This document shows, piece after piece, positions 6,616 to 13,855 of a DNA stretch of 64,000 bases. The DNA lies in IMG/VR virus record IMGVR_UViG_3300042302_000730, positions 16,742 through 80,741 of that record; one strand, 5' to 3'. The position numbers and the translations under genes are program-made. Numbering within the stretch: position 1 is the stretch's first letter; every line of letters begins with the position of its first letter. The stretch is from a virus. The notes under the pieces were generated by a model. That model made no database searches. It had not been told where the DNA came from and was given only the letters and a program-made list of their open reading frames with translations.

Positions 6616-7173
6616 TTAGAAGTGAAAGTCTACTGGTACTAGATATTGTAGAGCAGACTGTTCAGGTTTGTCAAGTCGCTCATTTAAATACTCGAATTCT
6701 GAGACATGTTCTTGAAGATCGTAAAACCCACTGTCGGATGTCCAAGAGCCCATGAGCATTTCTGCTGCTTGTTTAATAGAATAAACATTCATTAGGGTAT
6801 CCCCATTCCAGGGACCCCTGCCACCCTCTGAAGCATAGTCGACCATTTGACTAATAAACTTATCAGTCTTAATCTCTACTATGTTTCTGTTCATGGTTTG
6901 AGAGCGGAACCTTAAGATATCCTTAATTACTTCTTGGAACTTTTCTTTATTTTCAGCATAGCCAATAACATCAGTACTGTCATGGTTATAACCGTCCATA
7001 AAATCTTTAGATTTTTGTGCATTAGTGCTCCACCTTCCTCCGCCAACGACGTGCCAATCTGACCAATCGCCTATGCGGTATCCGTCTTCGTTTGTTTGTA
7101 GGCTTACAACAACTTTGTCAAAAGCCTCTTGCTTGTTATCTGCTTCAACTGCTAGATAATGTAGGGTATGCAT
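6616..7173 (-). CDS. Conserved phage hypothetical protein, 185 aa
   Basis: HYLAVEADNKQEAFDKVV at the N-terminus resembles small proteins that handle per-codon quality or antirestriction tasks, but there is no firm family. WSDWHVVGGGRW (about 37-48) is distinctive. TAATG overlap with the upstream gene at 7173. Part of the 7496-5757 operon. Confidence 0.55.
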   Translation of the reverse strand: MHTLHYLAVEADNKQEAFDKVVVSLQTNEDGYRIGDWSDWHVVGGGRWSTNAQKSKDFMDGYNHDSTDVIGYAENKEKFQEVIKDILRFRSQTMNRNIVEIKTDKFISQMVDYASEGGRGPWNGDTLMNVYSIKQAAEMLMGSWTSDSGFYDLQEHVSEFEYLNERLDKPEQSALQYLVPVDFHF

Positions 7174-7496
7174 TAGTCGTCCTCTCCTGCAATTAGTTGT
7201 ATCTGATAATACTGTTTGTCATCGTAGGGCACGGTAGTTACAAAGTAACCAATCCTATTAACCATATGCATACCGTCAGAGATATACGTACCACCGTTAT
7301 CTCCGTCACAGTAAGTCCATACAGTGTTGGGATGTAGAAACGCATGGTCTCTAACAAACTCTACCTCATCACCATATGTCTCAAACATATAGCCATGTTC
7401 ACCGTCATTGAATGAGGCATTCTCGTCTAAATGGTTTGGGATAGGCTTGAACTGTTTAAACCATTCATCCTCTGTAAGTTCTACTAACTTGGGCAT
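7173..7496 (-). CDS. Hypothetical protein, 107 aa
   Basis: MPKLVELTEDEWFKQFKPIP, then beta-rich sequence (TVWTYCDGDNGGTYISDGMH). First gene of the 7496-5757 operon. AAAGAAG lies 4 nt upstream of the ATG. Preceded by a -35/-10 promoter and a Crp-like operator. Confidence 0.6.
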   Translation of the reverse strand: MPKLVELTEDEWFKQFKPIPNHLDENASFNDGEHGYMFETYGDEVEFVRDHAFLHPNTVWTYCDGDNGGTYISDGMHMVNRIGYFVTTVPYDDKQYYQIQLIAGEDD

Positions 7497-7526
7497 TGGG
7501 CTTCTTTCTCTAGGGTTCTTAATACA

Positions 7527-7555
7527 ATTTTACTACGAACTGGGAAAAATTACAA
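7527..7555 (-). promoter_or_regulatory. Early promoter with -35 and -10
   Basis: Minus-strand TTGTAA (7550-7555), 17-nt spacer, TAAAAT (7527-7532). It precedes gene 7496. The operator at 7566-7581 would be centred near -53.5. Confidence 0.6.
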
Positions 7556-7565
7556 GGTATCGTAA

Positions 7566-7581
7566 GGTGATCTACATCACA
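7566..7581. promoter_or_regulatory. Crp/GlxR-like operator
   Basis: GGTGATCTACATCACA: GTGA-N6-TCACA with central TA. It overlaps the stop of the upstream gene and sits upstream of the promoter for gene 7496. Confidence 0.6.
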
Positions 7582-7732
7582 CTCCACCCCAATAGGTTTG
7601 AGGGTTCTCTTCAAGAAGTCCCCTAATACTATTAACAACCTCTTCATCAGACAGGACCTCACCATCTGTGTTTATAAGTTCCATAATTTTATCTATAATT
7701 GCACCGTGGTCTTGAGAATATTGAGGAGCCAT
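7577..7732 (-). CDS. Hypothetical acidic protein, 51 aa
   Basis: MAPQYSQDHGAIIDKIMELI, then an acidic helix (EVLSDEEVVNSIRGLLEE). TAATG overlap at 7732 couples it to the 54-aa gene. Last gene of the 8262-7577 operon. Confidence 0.55.
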   Translation of the reverse strand: MAPQYSQDHGAIIDKIMELINTDGEVLSDEEVVNSIRGLLEENPQTYWGGV

Positions 7733-7896
7733 TATTCAAAGTACCCCTCTGCCCATAGGCCTTGCAAGAAGTCAGAGGCTTGTGTAAGGTTTCTGTGTAG
7801 CCAAGGATCATCGTCAGAATTCACGGTAGTTAGAGCAGATTCAACTGCAAGAACCATATTATCTAAATCATCTCTTTCATACCCTAGCATTGACAT
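7732..7896 (-). CDS. Hypothetical protein, 54 aa
   Basis: MSMLGYERDDLDNMVLAVES, then DPWLHRNLTQASDF. Linked by TAATG overlaps at both ends. A start at ATG 7890 is the alternative. No family recognised. Confidence 0.55.
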   Translation of the reverse strand: MSMLGYERDDLDNMVLAVESALTTVNSDDDPWLHRNLTQASDFLQGLWAEGYFE

Positions 7897-8057
7897 TACT
7901 CACCCCAATATTCTAAGATAGTATTAAGAGTGATATGGATACGACAATCACAATCACCGCTAGCCATGTTGTCTATTAGATCTAGGTGTGAGAAATTATC
8001 CTCGTATATGGTTTCTACTAATTGGTTTATGGTTTTGGGTTTAAACTGCGTAATCAT
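7896..8057 (-). CDS. Hypothetical protein, 53 aa
   Basis: MITQFKPKTINQLVETIYED, then GDCDCRIHITL. The start lies within the end of the 73-aa gene (17-nt overlap); the stop overlaps the next start (TAATG). Function unknown. Confidence 0.5.
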   Translation of the reverse strand: MITQFKPKTINQLVETIYEDNFSHLDLIDNMASGDCDCRIHITLNTILEYWGE

Positions 8058-8262
8058 CTGCATACTCCTTAAAGTACCAGTTAAGGGATTTTACATTTAA
8101 GTTTAACTCATCATAAGGGTATTTGTCAAGCACGTATTGTATTGCGTCCCCTGCGGTTTTAAAATCAGAGACACACCACTCGTCAATAGATACTTCCCAA
8201 CAGTTAACTCCACCAGGAGAGCATGAGTAATCCATTTCATATATTTCTACGTTTAGGGTCAT
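8041..8262 (-). CDS. Hypothetical protein, 73 aa
   Basis: MTLNVEIYEMDYSCSPGGVN, beta then helix (TAGDAIQYVLDKYPYDEL). First gene of the 8262-7577 operon. TAAAAT lies exactly 6 nt upstream, so it is probably leaderless. Confidence 0.6.
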   Translation of the reverse strand: MTLNVEIYEMDYSCSPGGVNCWEVSIDEWCVSDFKTAGDAIQYVLDKYPYDELNLNVKSLNWYFKEYADDYAV

Positions 8263-8268
8263 ATTAAT

Positions 8269-8297
8269 ATTTTACAGGCAACTGGGAAAAAAGTCAA
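8269..8297 (-). promoter_or_regulatory. Leaderless promoter with -35 and -10
   Basis: Minus-strand TTGACT (8292-8297), 17-nt spacer ending TG, TAAAAT (8269-8274), exactly 6 nt before ATG 8262. The spacer shares TTTTTCCCAGTT with the promoter at 7527-7555. Confidence 0.65.
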
Positions 8298-8356
8298 GCG
8301 TTCTTAATGAAACAATTGTGTGTTATTATTTAAATAGTCATGCCCGGGCCCACTTG

Positions 8357-8430
8357 CGATCCCAACGGGACTTGAACCCGTAGCCTTTACCGTGACAGGG
8401 TAACGATCTAACCAATTGATCTATGGGACC
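8357..8430 (-). tRNA. tRNA-Asp (GTC)
   Basis: 74 nt with a full cloverleaf. The acceptor stem GGTCCCA/TGGGATC and discriminator G fit aspartate. The anticodon stem TTACC/GGTAA with loop CTGTCAC gives GTC, and the T arm is ACGGG-TTCAAGT-CCCGT. CCA is not encoded. It follows the DUF932 gene on the same strand and may share its transcript. Confidence 0.95.
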
Positions 8431-8434
8431 AGCG

Positions 8435-8455
8435 GAGCAGTTTTAAATCATGCTC
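8435..8455 (-). other. Intercistronic hairpin family, copy A
   Basis: Stem GAGCA/TGCTC around loop GTTTTAAATCA (plus-strand view), followed by AGGATTTTA. Lies between the stop of the DUF932 gene (8468) and tRNA-Asp. Confidence 0.5.
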
Positions 8456-8467
8456 AGGATTTTATTG

Positions 8468-9484
8468 CTAAACTAGTTGCAAAGTATTTTGAACAATAGT
8501 TAGCAAACGATTTTTCTCTGCATTTATTACAGGGTCAAATCCAGAAGCAGCAGCAAACATGCTTTCGCTATTACCACCACGAGCAGAACGATACCAGTCT
8601 AAACGCTCAGTTAGTGCATTGAACGCACCCCAAGCATTTCCACTAATCATTCCGTTAAACTCTCCAGTATAGATATCGTTAATCATATCTACTTTGTTTT
8701 CCCATTTCTTTAGAGAGCCCTTGCTATCGGTTTCAGGTTTAGGATATGCAGCAAGAATAATGTTATTGAAATCTTGTGCGGTGATTTCTTTTGTTATCAT
8801 AGCATGAGCCATTTTATCAAATGCGTCCATGTATGAATTAGCCATACCTAATGCTTGACGAGCAACAGCAACTTTGCCCTGAGCAGTTTGAGTATGACGG
8901 ATTTTGAAAGATTGCTTGACGCCATCTTTCTTGCGTGTACGGTTAAGTGCAACATTAAGAGTATTAGCGCACACAACACGAACGGGTGTTATGCTTGCTT
9001 GAATAGCGATTGAGCCATCGTGTGATGTGTTGATAAGCAAATAAGTTTTAACAACATCTGCCACACCATTTGGGTCTAATACAGTTTCACGCTCTAATGC
9101 AAGAGAGCCAAATACTACACGCCCACCCTTAAGAGAGCCAGCAGTTTCCCATCGTCCACCACCATCAAGAATATTATCACCGAATGAAAATAAATCTTCA
9201 TTTTGTAGTGGAACATAACGCTCACCAACAATTCCCAAAACATCAGTTTGAGATTTGTCAGTAGGATTTGTGCGAACAACATATTGATATTGTTTGTCAG
9301 ATACTAAACTAGATGGGATTTCTAAATCCTCTAGTCTAACATTCCAATTATTAAGATTAGCAGCAACTAACATTTCGTTAGTGTTTTTCTCAGTATCAAA
9401 TACAGTACCAAGATTGTGCCATGCAGGTTCACGGAATGATGCAAAACTTGCCACACCGTTTTGAGTTTCTAACTCATGGGCCAT
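8468..9484 (-). CDS. DUF932 phage/plasmid-like protein
   Basis: 338 residues, the usual size for the DUF932/TIGR03299 family common in actinophages and plasmids. Signatures: AHELET...REPAWHNLGT at the N-terminus, VGERYVPLQNEDLF (about 91-104), GSLKGGRVVFGSLAL, and RVVCANTLNVAL (about 171-182). Function is unestablished. SD GAAAGGA lies upstream of ATG 9484. The promoter at 9511-9539 is the best -35/-10 match in the window, suggesting high expression. Confidence 0.9.
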   Translation of the reverse strand: MAHELETQNGVASFASFREPAWHNLGTVFDTEKNTNEMLVAANLNNWNVRLEDLEIPSSLVSDKQYQYVVRTNPTDKSQTDVLGIVGERYVPLQNEDLFSFGDNILDGGGRWETAGSLKGGRVVFGSLALERETVLDPNGVADVVKTYLLINTSHDGSIAIQASITPVRVVCANTLNVALNRTRKKDGVKQSFKIRHTQTAQGKVAVARQALGMANSYMDAFDKMAHAMITKEITAQDFNNIILAAYPKPETDSKGSLKKWENKVDMINDIYTGEFNGMISGNAWGAFNALTERLDWYRSARGGNSESMFAAASGFDPVINAEKNRLLTIVQNTLQLV

Positions 9485-9510
9485 TTTTTTCCTTTCGATC
9501 GTTTTAACTA

Positions 9511-9539
9511 AGTTTAGCAGTCATGGCTGACAATGTCAA
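9511..9539 (-). promoter_or_regulatory. Early promoter with -35 and -10
   Basis: Minus-strand TTGACA (9534-9539), 17-nt spacer, TGC + TAAACT (9511-9516). Drives the DUF932 gene. No Crp-like site upstream. Confidence 0.7.
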
Positions 9540-9577
9540 ATAGGATTGGGGGAAATGGTTTAATCTTCTTAAATAGT

Positions 9578-9591
9578 ACAAATCGGACATT
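9578..9591. promoter_or_regulatory. CGGACATT motif, copy 1
   Basis: ACAAATCGGACATT, followed by GGGCGGGCCGGGC. It lies about 80 bp upstream of the predicted start of the DUF932 promoter. Related copies are at 11478, 12347 and 15286. Confidence 0.4.
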
Positions 9592-9615
9592 TCGGGCGGG
9601 CCGGGCATTTTAATA

Positions 9616-9636
9616 GGACAGTTTATGATCATGTCC
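9616..9636 (-). other. Intercistronic hairpin family, copy D
   Basis: Stem GGACA/TGTCC around loop GTTTATGATCA, then AGGATCTTGA. The stem differs from the other copies by compensatory changes. It follows the gene ending at 9700. Confidence 0.5.
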
Positions 9637-9699
9637 AGGATCTTGATAGCCCCCTATCAAATTTAAACGGTCCCTGCAGCGGATGCTACAGATCTCTTA

Positions 9700-10197
9700 T
9701 TAGTTCTCTTCCAGTGATACATCGTCCACAGTTAGGTCCGCTTCATAGTCATATGAACTTATTTCTGCGTCAATGGTTACATTGCTTAGGTCAAAATCTT
9801 CAACCTCATCCAGTGGCACCTGTATTGTTCCGCTGAATGTAACAGTTCCGTATACGCTAATCTCCTTCATAGGATTAATAGCAAAGTGTTCTGCTAGCGC
9901 TTTTAAAACTTCTTCTTTGGAATAGTTTGGGTCATACCATTCAACAATGTGCTCTTCAAGCCACTCAATGTCACCACGTCGCTCTGCAGCCAATGCAGAT
10001 GATCTTGCTGCATACTCTCGTGACTTATGAAGTTGCCATTCAATCTCAGTAACTTTATCAGTCATGAATGTTGCTGCTGGCTCTTCCCCTAGTTGCACAC
10101 CATGTGAAGGTGTCAGTTCAGGTATATACTTGTAGGTCACAAGTAGGTTGGGATTATAAGAAACAGTTAACTGATCTTGTAACATTACTTCGCTCAT
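9700..10197 (-). CDS. Hypothetical protein, 165 aa
   Basis: MSEVMLQDQLTVSYNPNLLV; a central helical segment (SREYAARSSALAAERRGDIE), and a C-terminal beta domain (ISVYGTVTFSGTIQVPLDEV). ATG 10197 is chosen over 10251 because AAGGA precedes it and the -10 box lies within the longer frame. It is adjacent to the DUF932 gene. No family recognised. Confidence 0.6.
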   Translation of the reverse strand: MSEVMLQDQLTVSYNPNLLVTYKYIPELTPSHGVQLGEEPAATFMTDKVTEIEWQLHKSREYAARSSALAAERRGDIEWLEEHIVEWYDPNYSKEEVLKALAEHFAINPMKEISVYGTVTFSGTIQVPLDEVEDFDLSNVTIDAEISSYDYEADLTVDDVSLEEN

Positions 10198-10222
10198 TAG
10201 GGGTTCCTTTTCTGTTAATACA

Positions 10223-10251
10223 ATAATATCACCATGGCCTGTGAAATGCAA
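10223..10251 (-). promoter_or_regulatory. Early promoter with -35 and -10
   Basis: Minus-strand TTGCAT (10246-10251), 17-nt spacer ending TGA, TATTAT (10223-10228). Drives gene 10197. Confidence 0.6.
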
Positions 10252-10283
10252 GTTCAGTTCTTAATTAGTCTCACATAGTGGGA

Positions 10284-10299
10284 CGTGATCTACATCACA
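10284..10299. promoter_or_regulatory. Crp/GlxR-like operator
   Basis: CGTGATCTACATCACA; GTGA-N6-TCACA with central TA, centred near -75.5 of the promoter for gene 10197. Confidence 0.65.
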
Positions 10300-10331
10300 T
10301 GTGCCCGGGTTTTTGCGGGGCAATTAAAAGG

Positions 10332-10355
10332 TGAGCAGTTTAGAACTCATGCTCA
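10332..10355 (-). other. Intercistronic hairpin family, copy B
   Basis: Stem TGAGCA/TGCTCA around a 12-nt loop starting GTTT and ending TCA, then GGAGTCTTA. It follows the gene ending at 10412. Confidence 0.5.
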
Positions 10356-10411
10356 GGAGTCTTATCTCAGGAATAACTTAGCAGATGAGCCAAGTGCTTA
10401 TCAGAGATAAA

Positions 10412-10582
10412 TTATTTAGTTGTGCTTACCATAGCAAGGCGTCTTGCGCCATTTGCTAATTGTAAGGATACTCTAGTGGTCTTAGAGTTAATAGGTGAGA
10501 ACTTTACAATTCTACCTGTAATACCTGTTTTGCTTGTGGTGAATAAATCACCTAGTTGGTATGTGTATCCGCCTAGTGTCAT
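10412..10582 (-). CDS. Small beta-rich protein, 56 aa
   Basis: YTYQLGDLFTTSKTGITGRI, then SPINSKTTRVSLQL. It aligns along its length with the 54-aa product at 11177 (VGDxYTSxKSxVxGTI; INS/TNK-TxRV), so they are paralogs. The pattern suggests a small SH3/KOW-like barrel. No experimental family is known to me. Confidence 0.6.
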   Translation of the reverse strand: MTLGGYTYQLGDLFTTSKTGITGRIVKFSPINSKTTRVSLQLANGARRLAMVSTTK

Positions 10583-10668
10583 TTGGGTCTTGCCTTTCTG
10601 TTTGGGTTTGGGTCATTACTTATCTAGTCTAACATATTTTGGGGGCATAGTCAAATACCCCCAAACTA

Positions 10669-11091
10669 TTAAAGGTATCTAGCGATAGCGTTATATGTGC
10701 TAGTGCTAACTGTTTCCTCGTCGGTCATTTTAAGGATACGGATAGCGTTTTCCATTTCCTCTTTCTGCTCACGATAAGTATGAACATGGATTTGCTCAAA
10801 CTTACGCTCAGGTTCAGCAGGGAACTCGCCTTCTTTAACTGTTAAATCAAAATCAACATTAAGGTTGTTGTTCCATTGGCGATAGTTAGTTCTAAGGTTT
10901 TCTGCCTTAGAAACATTAGCGATAGCAAAAGCAAATAGTTCTTTTTTCCAAGCGTCTATTTGGGTTTGGAACTTTGCCTCGTTCTCGTCTTGTGTTTTAT
11001 AGTTAGCCTCTAGTTCGGCTAATCTGTTTTCTAAGGCTGTAATAACCTTAGCAGTAGCGATTTTTACGCTGATGGGTTTGCTTCTTGCCAT
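10669..11091 (-). CDS. Hypothetical coiled-coil protein, 140 aa
   Basis: A basic N-terminus (MARSKPISVKIATAKVITAL) leads into a long coiled coil (ENRLAELEANYKTQDENEAK). The C-terminal half holds a charged beta segment and a helix. A weak GAAACCCATCACA leader precedes the ATG. A copy of the conserved hairpin (11131-11153) lies in the leader, between this gene and the 54-aa gene. Confidence 0.6.
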   Translation of the reverse strand: MARSKPISVKIATAKVITALENRLAELEANYKTQDENEAKFQTQIDAWKKELFAFAIANVSKAENLRTNYRQWNNNLNVDFDLTVKEGEFPAEPERKFEQIHVHTYREQKEEMENAIRILKMTDEETVSTSTYNAIARYL

Positions 11092-11130
11092 TGTGATGGG
11101 TTTCCGTTTCTGTTAGTGGGGCTTTTAAGT

Positions 11131-11153
11131 TGAGCAGTTTTTGGTCATGCTCA
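11131..11153 (-). other. Intercistronic hairpin family, copy C
   Basis: Stem TGAGCA/TGCTCA around loop GTTTTTGGTCA, then GGACTTTA. Lies between the stop at 11177 and the next start at 11091. Confidence 0.5.
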
Positions 11154-11176
11154 GGACTTTAGCCACTAGGCTAAGA

Positions 11177-11341
11177 TTACTTTGCTGTCCAAGTAGTCCA
11201 GCGAGTTGAGCCATTAACATCTAACTTAACTCTAACTGTGTTCTTGTTAGTTGGCACAATTTCGGTAATAGTTCCTACTACCTTTGATTTTTGTGATGTG
11301 TAGGTGTCGCCTACTTTGTATGTTGCGGTTGATACGGACAT
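11177..11341 (-). CDS. Small beta-rich protein, 54 aa (paralog of 10412-10582)
   Basis: TYKVGDTYTSQKSKVVGTIT, then PTNKNTVRVKLDVNGSTRWT. Paralog of the 56-aa product at 10412. AAGGAGA upstream sets the start. The two copies share downstream hairpins as well as sequence, suggesting duplication of a gene-plus-hairpin cassette. Confidence 0.6.
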   Translation of the reverse strand: MSVSTATYKVGDTYTSQKSKVVGTITEIVPTNKNTVRVKLDVNGSTRWTTWTAK

Positions 11342-11375
11342 GGTTCTCCTTCTTGTTGGTTTGGCTTACTACCTA

Positions 11376-11404
11376 AGAATAACATTATTTGGTCAAAAAT
11401 ACAA
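11376..11404 (-). promoter_or_regulatory. Early promoter with -35 and -10
   Basis: Minus-strand TTGTAT (11399-11404), 17-nt spacer ending TGT, TATTCT (11376-11381). Drives gene 11341. Confidence 0.65.
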
Positions 11405-11444
11405 GTTATATTTCTAATAATCTCATATTTTGAGATGTGATATC

Positions 11445-11460
11445 TGTGATGTATCTCACA
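11445..11460. promoter_or_regulatory. Crp/GlxR-like operator, perfect half-sites
   Basis: TGTGATGTATCTCACA: exact TGTGA-N6-TCACA with central TA, centred near -83.5 of the promoter for gene 11341. Confidence 0.75.
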
Positions 11461-11477
11461 CCAGCGTATAGAAACGG

Positions 11478-11500
11478 ACAAAACGGACATTTAGTGTCCT
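11478..11500. promoter_or_regulatory. CGGACATT motif, copy 2, with palindrome
   Basis: ACAAAACGGACATT runs into GGACA-TTTAG-TGTCC, a perfect 5-bp inverted repeat, in the spacer upstream of gene 11341 and downstream of the gp88-like gene. Confidence 0.4.
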
Positions 11501-11566
11501 AGACCAGCAAACAATAAATAGACGAATATAATTGATAGTCCTATTAAGAGTTCCAAGCACCACTCC

Positions 11567-12289
11567 TTATTTTTTAGATGATGAGAAAACAATATCGCTT
11601 TTAGAGTATACACACAATCCGCATGATACGCAAGCACTTCCAGCATTTGAGATTAGGGGAATGGCTTTTAGGTTCTCAGGACACTTAGCGCCAGGTTTAT
11701 CAAACAATTTTTTCATATCTGCTTGACCTATAGCAAAATTCTGTGCAAGGTATGCAAGGCGCACTCCATGATCTTTCTTTAAACTAACACCTATTTGCTT
11801 ATTCTCGCTATCTGTTGAATAGTATAAAGATAGATTATCAATACCCTTAAGCATTAAGGCTGCTGCTTCTACTCGTGTATATACCCAAAATTTTATATCT
11901 GCATTGTTAAGGATGATCTGCTTCCATGCTTTGGTGTACGTGTCATTAAAGAAATCACCGTCCCAATGAATGCGAAATAGTAGTGGGGCTTTTTTCTTTT
12001 CACAATCTTTTTTAAAATCATTAATCATATTATCTAATAGACTTATCATAGTTGATTCGTCTGCGTCTTTTAATAACTCCCAATTGTGAAGGAGGTTAGC
12101 CTTTACTCCTTTGAATAGTTTTTCAAGTTTCCCAGCGTAGCAAACAGTCTCGCAGATAGACGTAGCACCAGGACATGAAAAGTTTTTTCCTGCGGGTAAT
12201 CCGAACGTGTTTGCAATTGCGGCTTGCTTTCCATTTTTTGTAACAAGGTTAGCGACCTTTCTATCATGCGATCTCTTTAATTGGGTCAT
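11567..12289 (-). CDS. gp88-like phage protein (Cys-rich)
   Basis: 240 residues from MTQLKRSHDRKV. It resembles the actinophage gene product 88 family: SCPGATSICETVCYAG near residues 38-53, FRIHWDGDFFND in the middle and a C-terminal cluster CVSCGLCVYSK. The cysteine clusters suggest a metal or Fe-S site; the family's function is not established to my knowledge. ATG 12289 is preferred over 12340 because TGTTATACT lies 5 nt upstream and would otherwise be inside the gene. Confidence 0.7.
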   Translation of the reverse strand: MTQLKRSHDRKVANLVTKNGKQAAIANTFGLPAGKNFSCPGATSICETVCYAGKLEKLFKGVKANLLHNWELLKDADESTMISLLDNMINDFKKDCEKKKAPLLFRIHWDGDFFNDTYTKAWKQIILNNADIKFWVYTRVEAAALMLKGIDNLSLYYSTDSENKQIGVSLKKDHGVRLAYLAQNFAIGQADMKKLFDKPGAKCPENLKAIPLISNAGSACVSCGLCVYSKSDIVFSSSKK

Positions 12290-12294
12290 AATTA

Positions 12295-12303
12295 AGTATA
12301 ACA
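12295..12303 (-). promoter_or_regulatory. Leaderless promoter
   Basis: Minus-strand TGTTATACT, 5 nt before ATG 12289. TTGTAT lies 17 nt upstream of the -10 as a -35. Confidence 0.6.
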
Positions 12304-12346
12304 TTTTTAGGGGAAAAATACAAGTATACGTAATTAACAAAATGGG

Positions 12347-12360
12347 ACAAAACGGACATT
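12347..12360. promoter_or_regulatory. CGGACATT motif, copy 3
   Basis: ACAAAACGGACATT, followed by GGCCGGGCGCC, about 64 bp upstream of the gp88-like start. Confidence 0.4.
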
Positions 12361-12373
12361 GGCCGGGCGCCTC

Positions 12374-12613
12374 TTATTTCAACATCATTAAATCAAATTG
12401 CTGATACTCAGAAACTTCAATAGTATCTCTTTCACCAAAATCATTTATAATTTCTAAAGTGTATCCATCGGCTAATGAAATTATTTCAGTAATACAAACA
12501 ACCTCGCCATCAACAAGAATGTTATCGTCAACCATTAACTGTCCTGCAGTTAACATATCAACTTTATAGTAATCCATAATTAGAATAATATCATCGTTTT
12601 CTAATGTTTTCAT
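12374..12613 (-). CDS. Hypothetical protein, 79 aa
   Basis: MKTLENDDIILIMDYYKVDM, then VCITEIISLADGYTLEIIND: a small beta-barrel-like pattern. Its start overlaps the TGA of the 30-aa gene (ATGA), so it is coupled in the 13352-12374 operon. Confidence 0.6.
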   Translation of the reverse strand: MKTLENDDIILIMDYYKVDMLTAGQLMVDDNILVDGEVVCITEIISLADGYTLEIINDFGERDTIEVSEYQQFDLMMLK

Positions 12614-12702
12614 TGTTCCTCAATTTCTGCTAGTGTTTCCCATAGAATAGGCTCTAAGATTAGCGCAACTGCATCTAGTTTATCTTGCAAGTCTTTACTC
12701 AT
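12610..12702 (-). CDS. Very small protein, 30 aa
   Basis: MSKDLQDKLDAVALILEPIL, a single acidic amphipathic helix. Overlaps the upstream gene by 8 nt and the downstream gene by 4 nt, which supports translation despite its size. Confidence 0.5.
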   Translation of the reverse strand: MSKDLQDKLDAVALILEPILWETLAEIEEQ

Positions 12703-12979
12703 CTACTGGCTCGATAAACCACTCTAGGTGTGCGTGTGATACCAATGCACTAGCGGTAGTCCAAGTATTACCCTTCCAACTAATCTGGAATCCATCAACA
12801 ATTGGCAACTCTATTTTACGAGAGTAGTCCTCATCATAGTAAGCGTCAATAGCCTCGATGCAAGGCTGCACCATTACTGTTGGTATTGGTGGATAATGAT
12901 TACCTTGCAAGTGATACTTTAATTGTGTTTCTAGGTCTAGCGTTGTATCTGCTAAACCTATTGCTGTTATTGATCCCAT
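12695..12979 (-). CDS. Hypothetical protein, 94 aa
   Basis: MGSITAIGLADTTLDLETQL... with HYPPIPTVMVQPCIEAIDAY. TAATG overlap at 12979 couples it to the upstream gene. No family recognised. Confidence 0.6.
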   Translation of the reverse strand: MGSITAIGLADTTLDLETQLKYHLQGNHYPPIPTVMVQPCIEAIDAYYDEDYSRKIELPIVDGFQISWKGNTWTTASALVSHAHLEWFIEPVDE

Positions 12980-13188
12980 TATTTAATTGATACCTTTCCG
13001 TTGGTGTAGAAGGTTTTAGTATACATCTTACCTGTTGGGTCAGACAAGTTATAGGTTGCGTATTCTTTAGCAAAGCCATAGTCCACGCATTTATCCCAAG
13101 CATGAACGGCGTCAAACAAATCGCTAACTCGCAGGGTATGAATTAACTCTCCGTCATACGAAGTAGTAAGTGAATAAGTATATTCCAT
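12979..13188 (-). CDS. Hypothetical protein, 69 aa
   Basis: MEYTYSLTTSYDGELIHTLR; alpha/beta. ATG 13188 is preferred over 13203 because it forms a TAATG overlap with the upstream stop. No family recognised. Confidence 0.6.
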   Translation of the reverse strand: MEYTYSLTTSYDGELIHTLRVSDLFDAVHAWDKCVDYGFAKEYATYNLSDPTGKMYTKTFYTNGKVSIK

Positions 13189-13352
13189 TAGTTTAGTTTC
13201 CAATCTAGTAGGTTGTCGGCAGGGATATTGTAAGGATTACACTCGCACGCCCATACATCATAGTCTATAGCATTTCCTACGAATTGCCAACCATAGCCAT
13301 AACAACTATCGCACTCCAATATATCCATTACGCTTGCTTTTACTTTACCCAT
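13188..13352 (-). CDS. Small zinc-finger-like protein, 54 aa
   Basis: CDSCYGYGW (residues 14-22) and WACECNP (33-39) form a CxxCxGxG...CxC pattern like half of a DnaJ-type zinc site. It is paralogous to the 49-aa product at 13856 (CNDCNGQG...CEC). AAGAAGG sets the start. First gene of the 13352-12374 operon. Confidence 0.6.
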   Translation of the reverse strand: MGKVKASVMDILECDSCYGYGWQFVGNAIDYDVWACECNPYNIPADNLLDWKLN

Positions 13353-13376
13353 TTTGCCTTCTTTCTTTATATCTTT

Positions 13377-13385
13377 ATCCTATCA
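13377..13385 (-). promoter_or_regulatory. Early extended -10 promoter
   Basis: Minus-strand TGATAGGAT, followed by the leader ATATAAAGAAAG shared with other early units. The -35 is poor. Drives gene 13352. Confidence 0.55.
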
Positions 13386-13435
13386 GATACAACCGACAAA
13401 ATCTAATTAGACACCATAATCTGGAGAATCTGGGG

Positions 13436-13451
13436 TGTGATCTTAACCACA
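13436..13451. promoter_or_regulatory. Crp/GlxR-like operator
   Basis: TGTGATCTTAACCACA; one mismatch in the right half-site. Centred near -73.5 of the promoter for gene 13352. Confidence 0.6.
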
Positions 13452-13521
13452 CGTAAAGACTATTGATTGCGACACGCCGTCAGCGCCGGGCCTTTCGAAC
13501 GTATGTTCTAGGGCCTTTTGT

Positions 13522-13674
13522 TTATTTGTTTTTAAGTCGCTCAGTTCGCAACGCAATTTGCAATCTGCGAATTTCTTTTTGTTGTGCAATATTTTGTTTC
13601 CAAAATAAACCCATAACAGTTAAGCAACCAAGTAGCGCAATTATTATTGCAATCACATCTAAATTAGTTAACAT
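13522..13674 (-). CDS. Small membrane protein, 50 aa
   Basis: One membrane segment (residues 6-24, DVIAIIIALLGCLTVMGLF), then a basic coiled-coil tail (QQKEIRRLQIALRTERLK). Overlaps the end of the upstream gene by 11 nt. Possibly a lysis accessory or membrane anchor; unproven. Confidence 0.55.
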   Translation of the reverse strand: MLTNLDVIAIIIALLGCLTVMGLFWKQNIAQQKEIRRLQIALRTERLKNK

Positions 13675-13855
13675 TTATTAATCCAATCTCATCAATTCCG
13701 CAAGCCTTTTCAAATCTTGCAAAGTCAAAGTTTTCGTTATCTGATTTGAACCACTCAGCAAACTCTTGAACTAAATCTTCATAAGTGTTTTGTGGAACTT
13801 CATCTACAAATCCAGCCAATATGTTTGCGGTTTTGATATAGTCTTTTCTAGTCAT
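13664..13855 (-). CDS. Hypothetical acidic protein, 63 aa
   Basis: MTRKDYIKTANILAGFVDEV, then FAEWFKSDNENFDFARFEKA; helical and acidic, with the feel of a phage early regulator or inhibitor. It starts directly after the stop of the 49-aa gene. No family recognised. Confidence 0.6.
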   Translation of the reverse strand: MTRKDYIKTANILAGFVDEVPQNTYEDLVQEFAEWFKSDNENFDFARFEKACGIDEIGLINVN

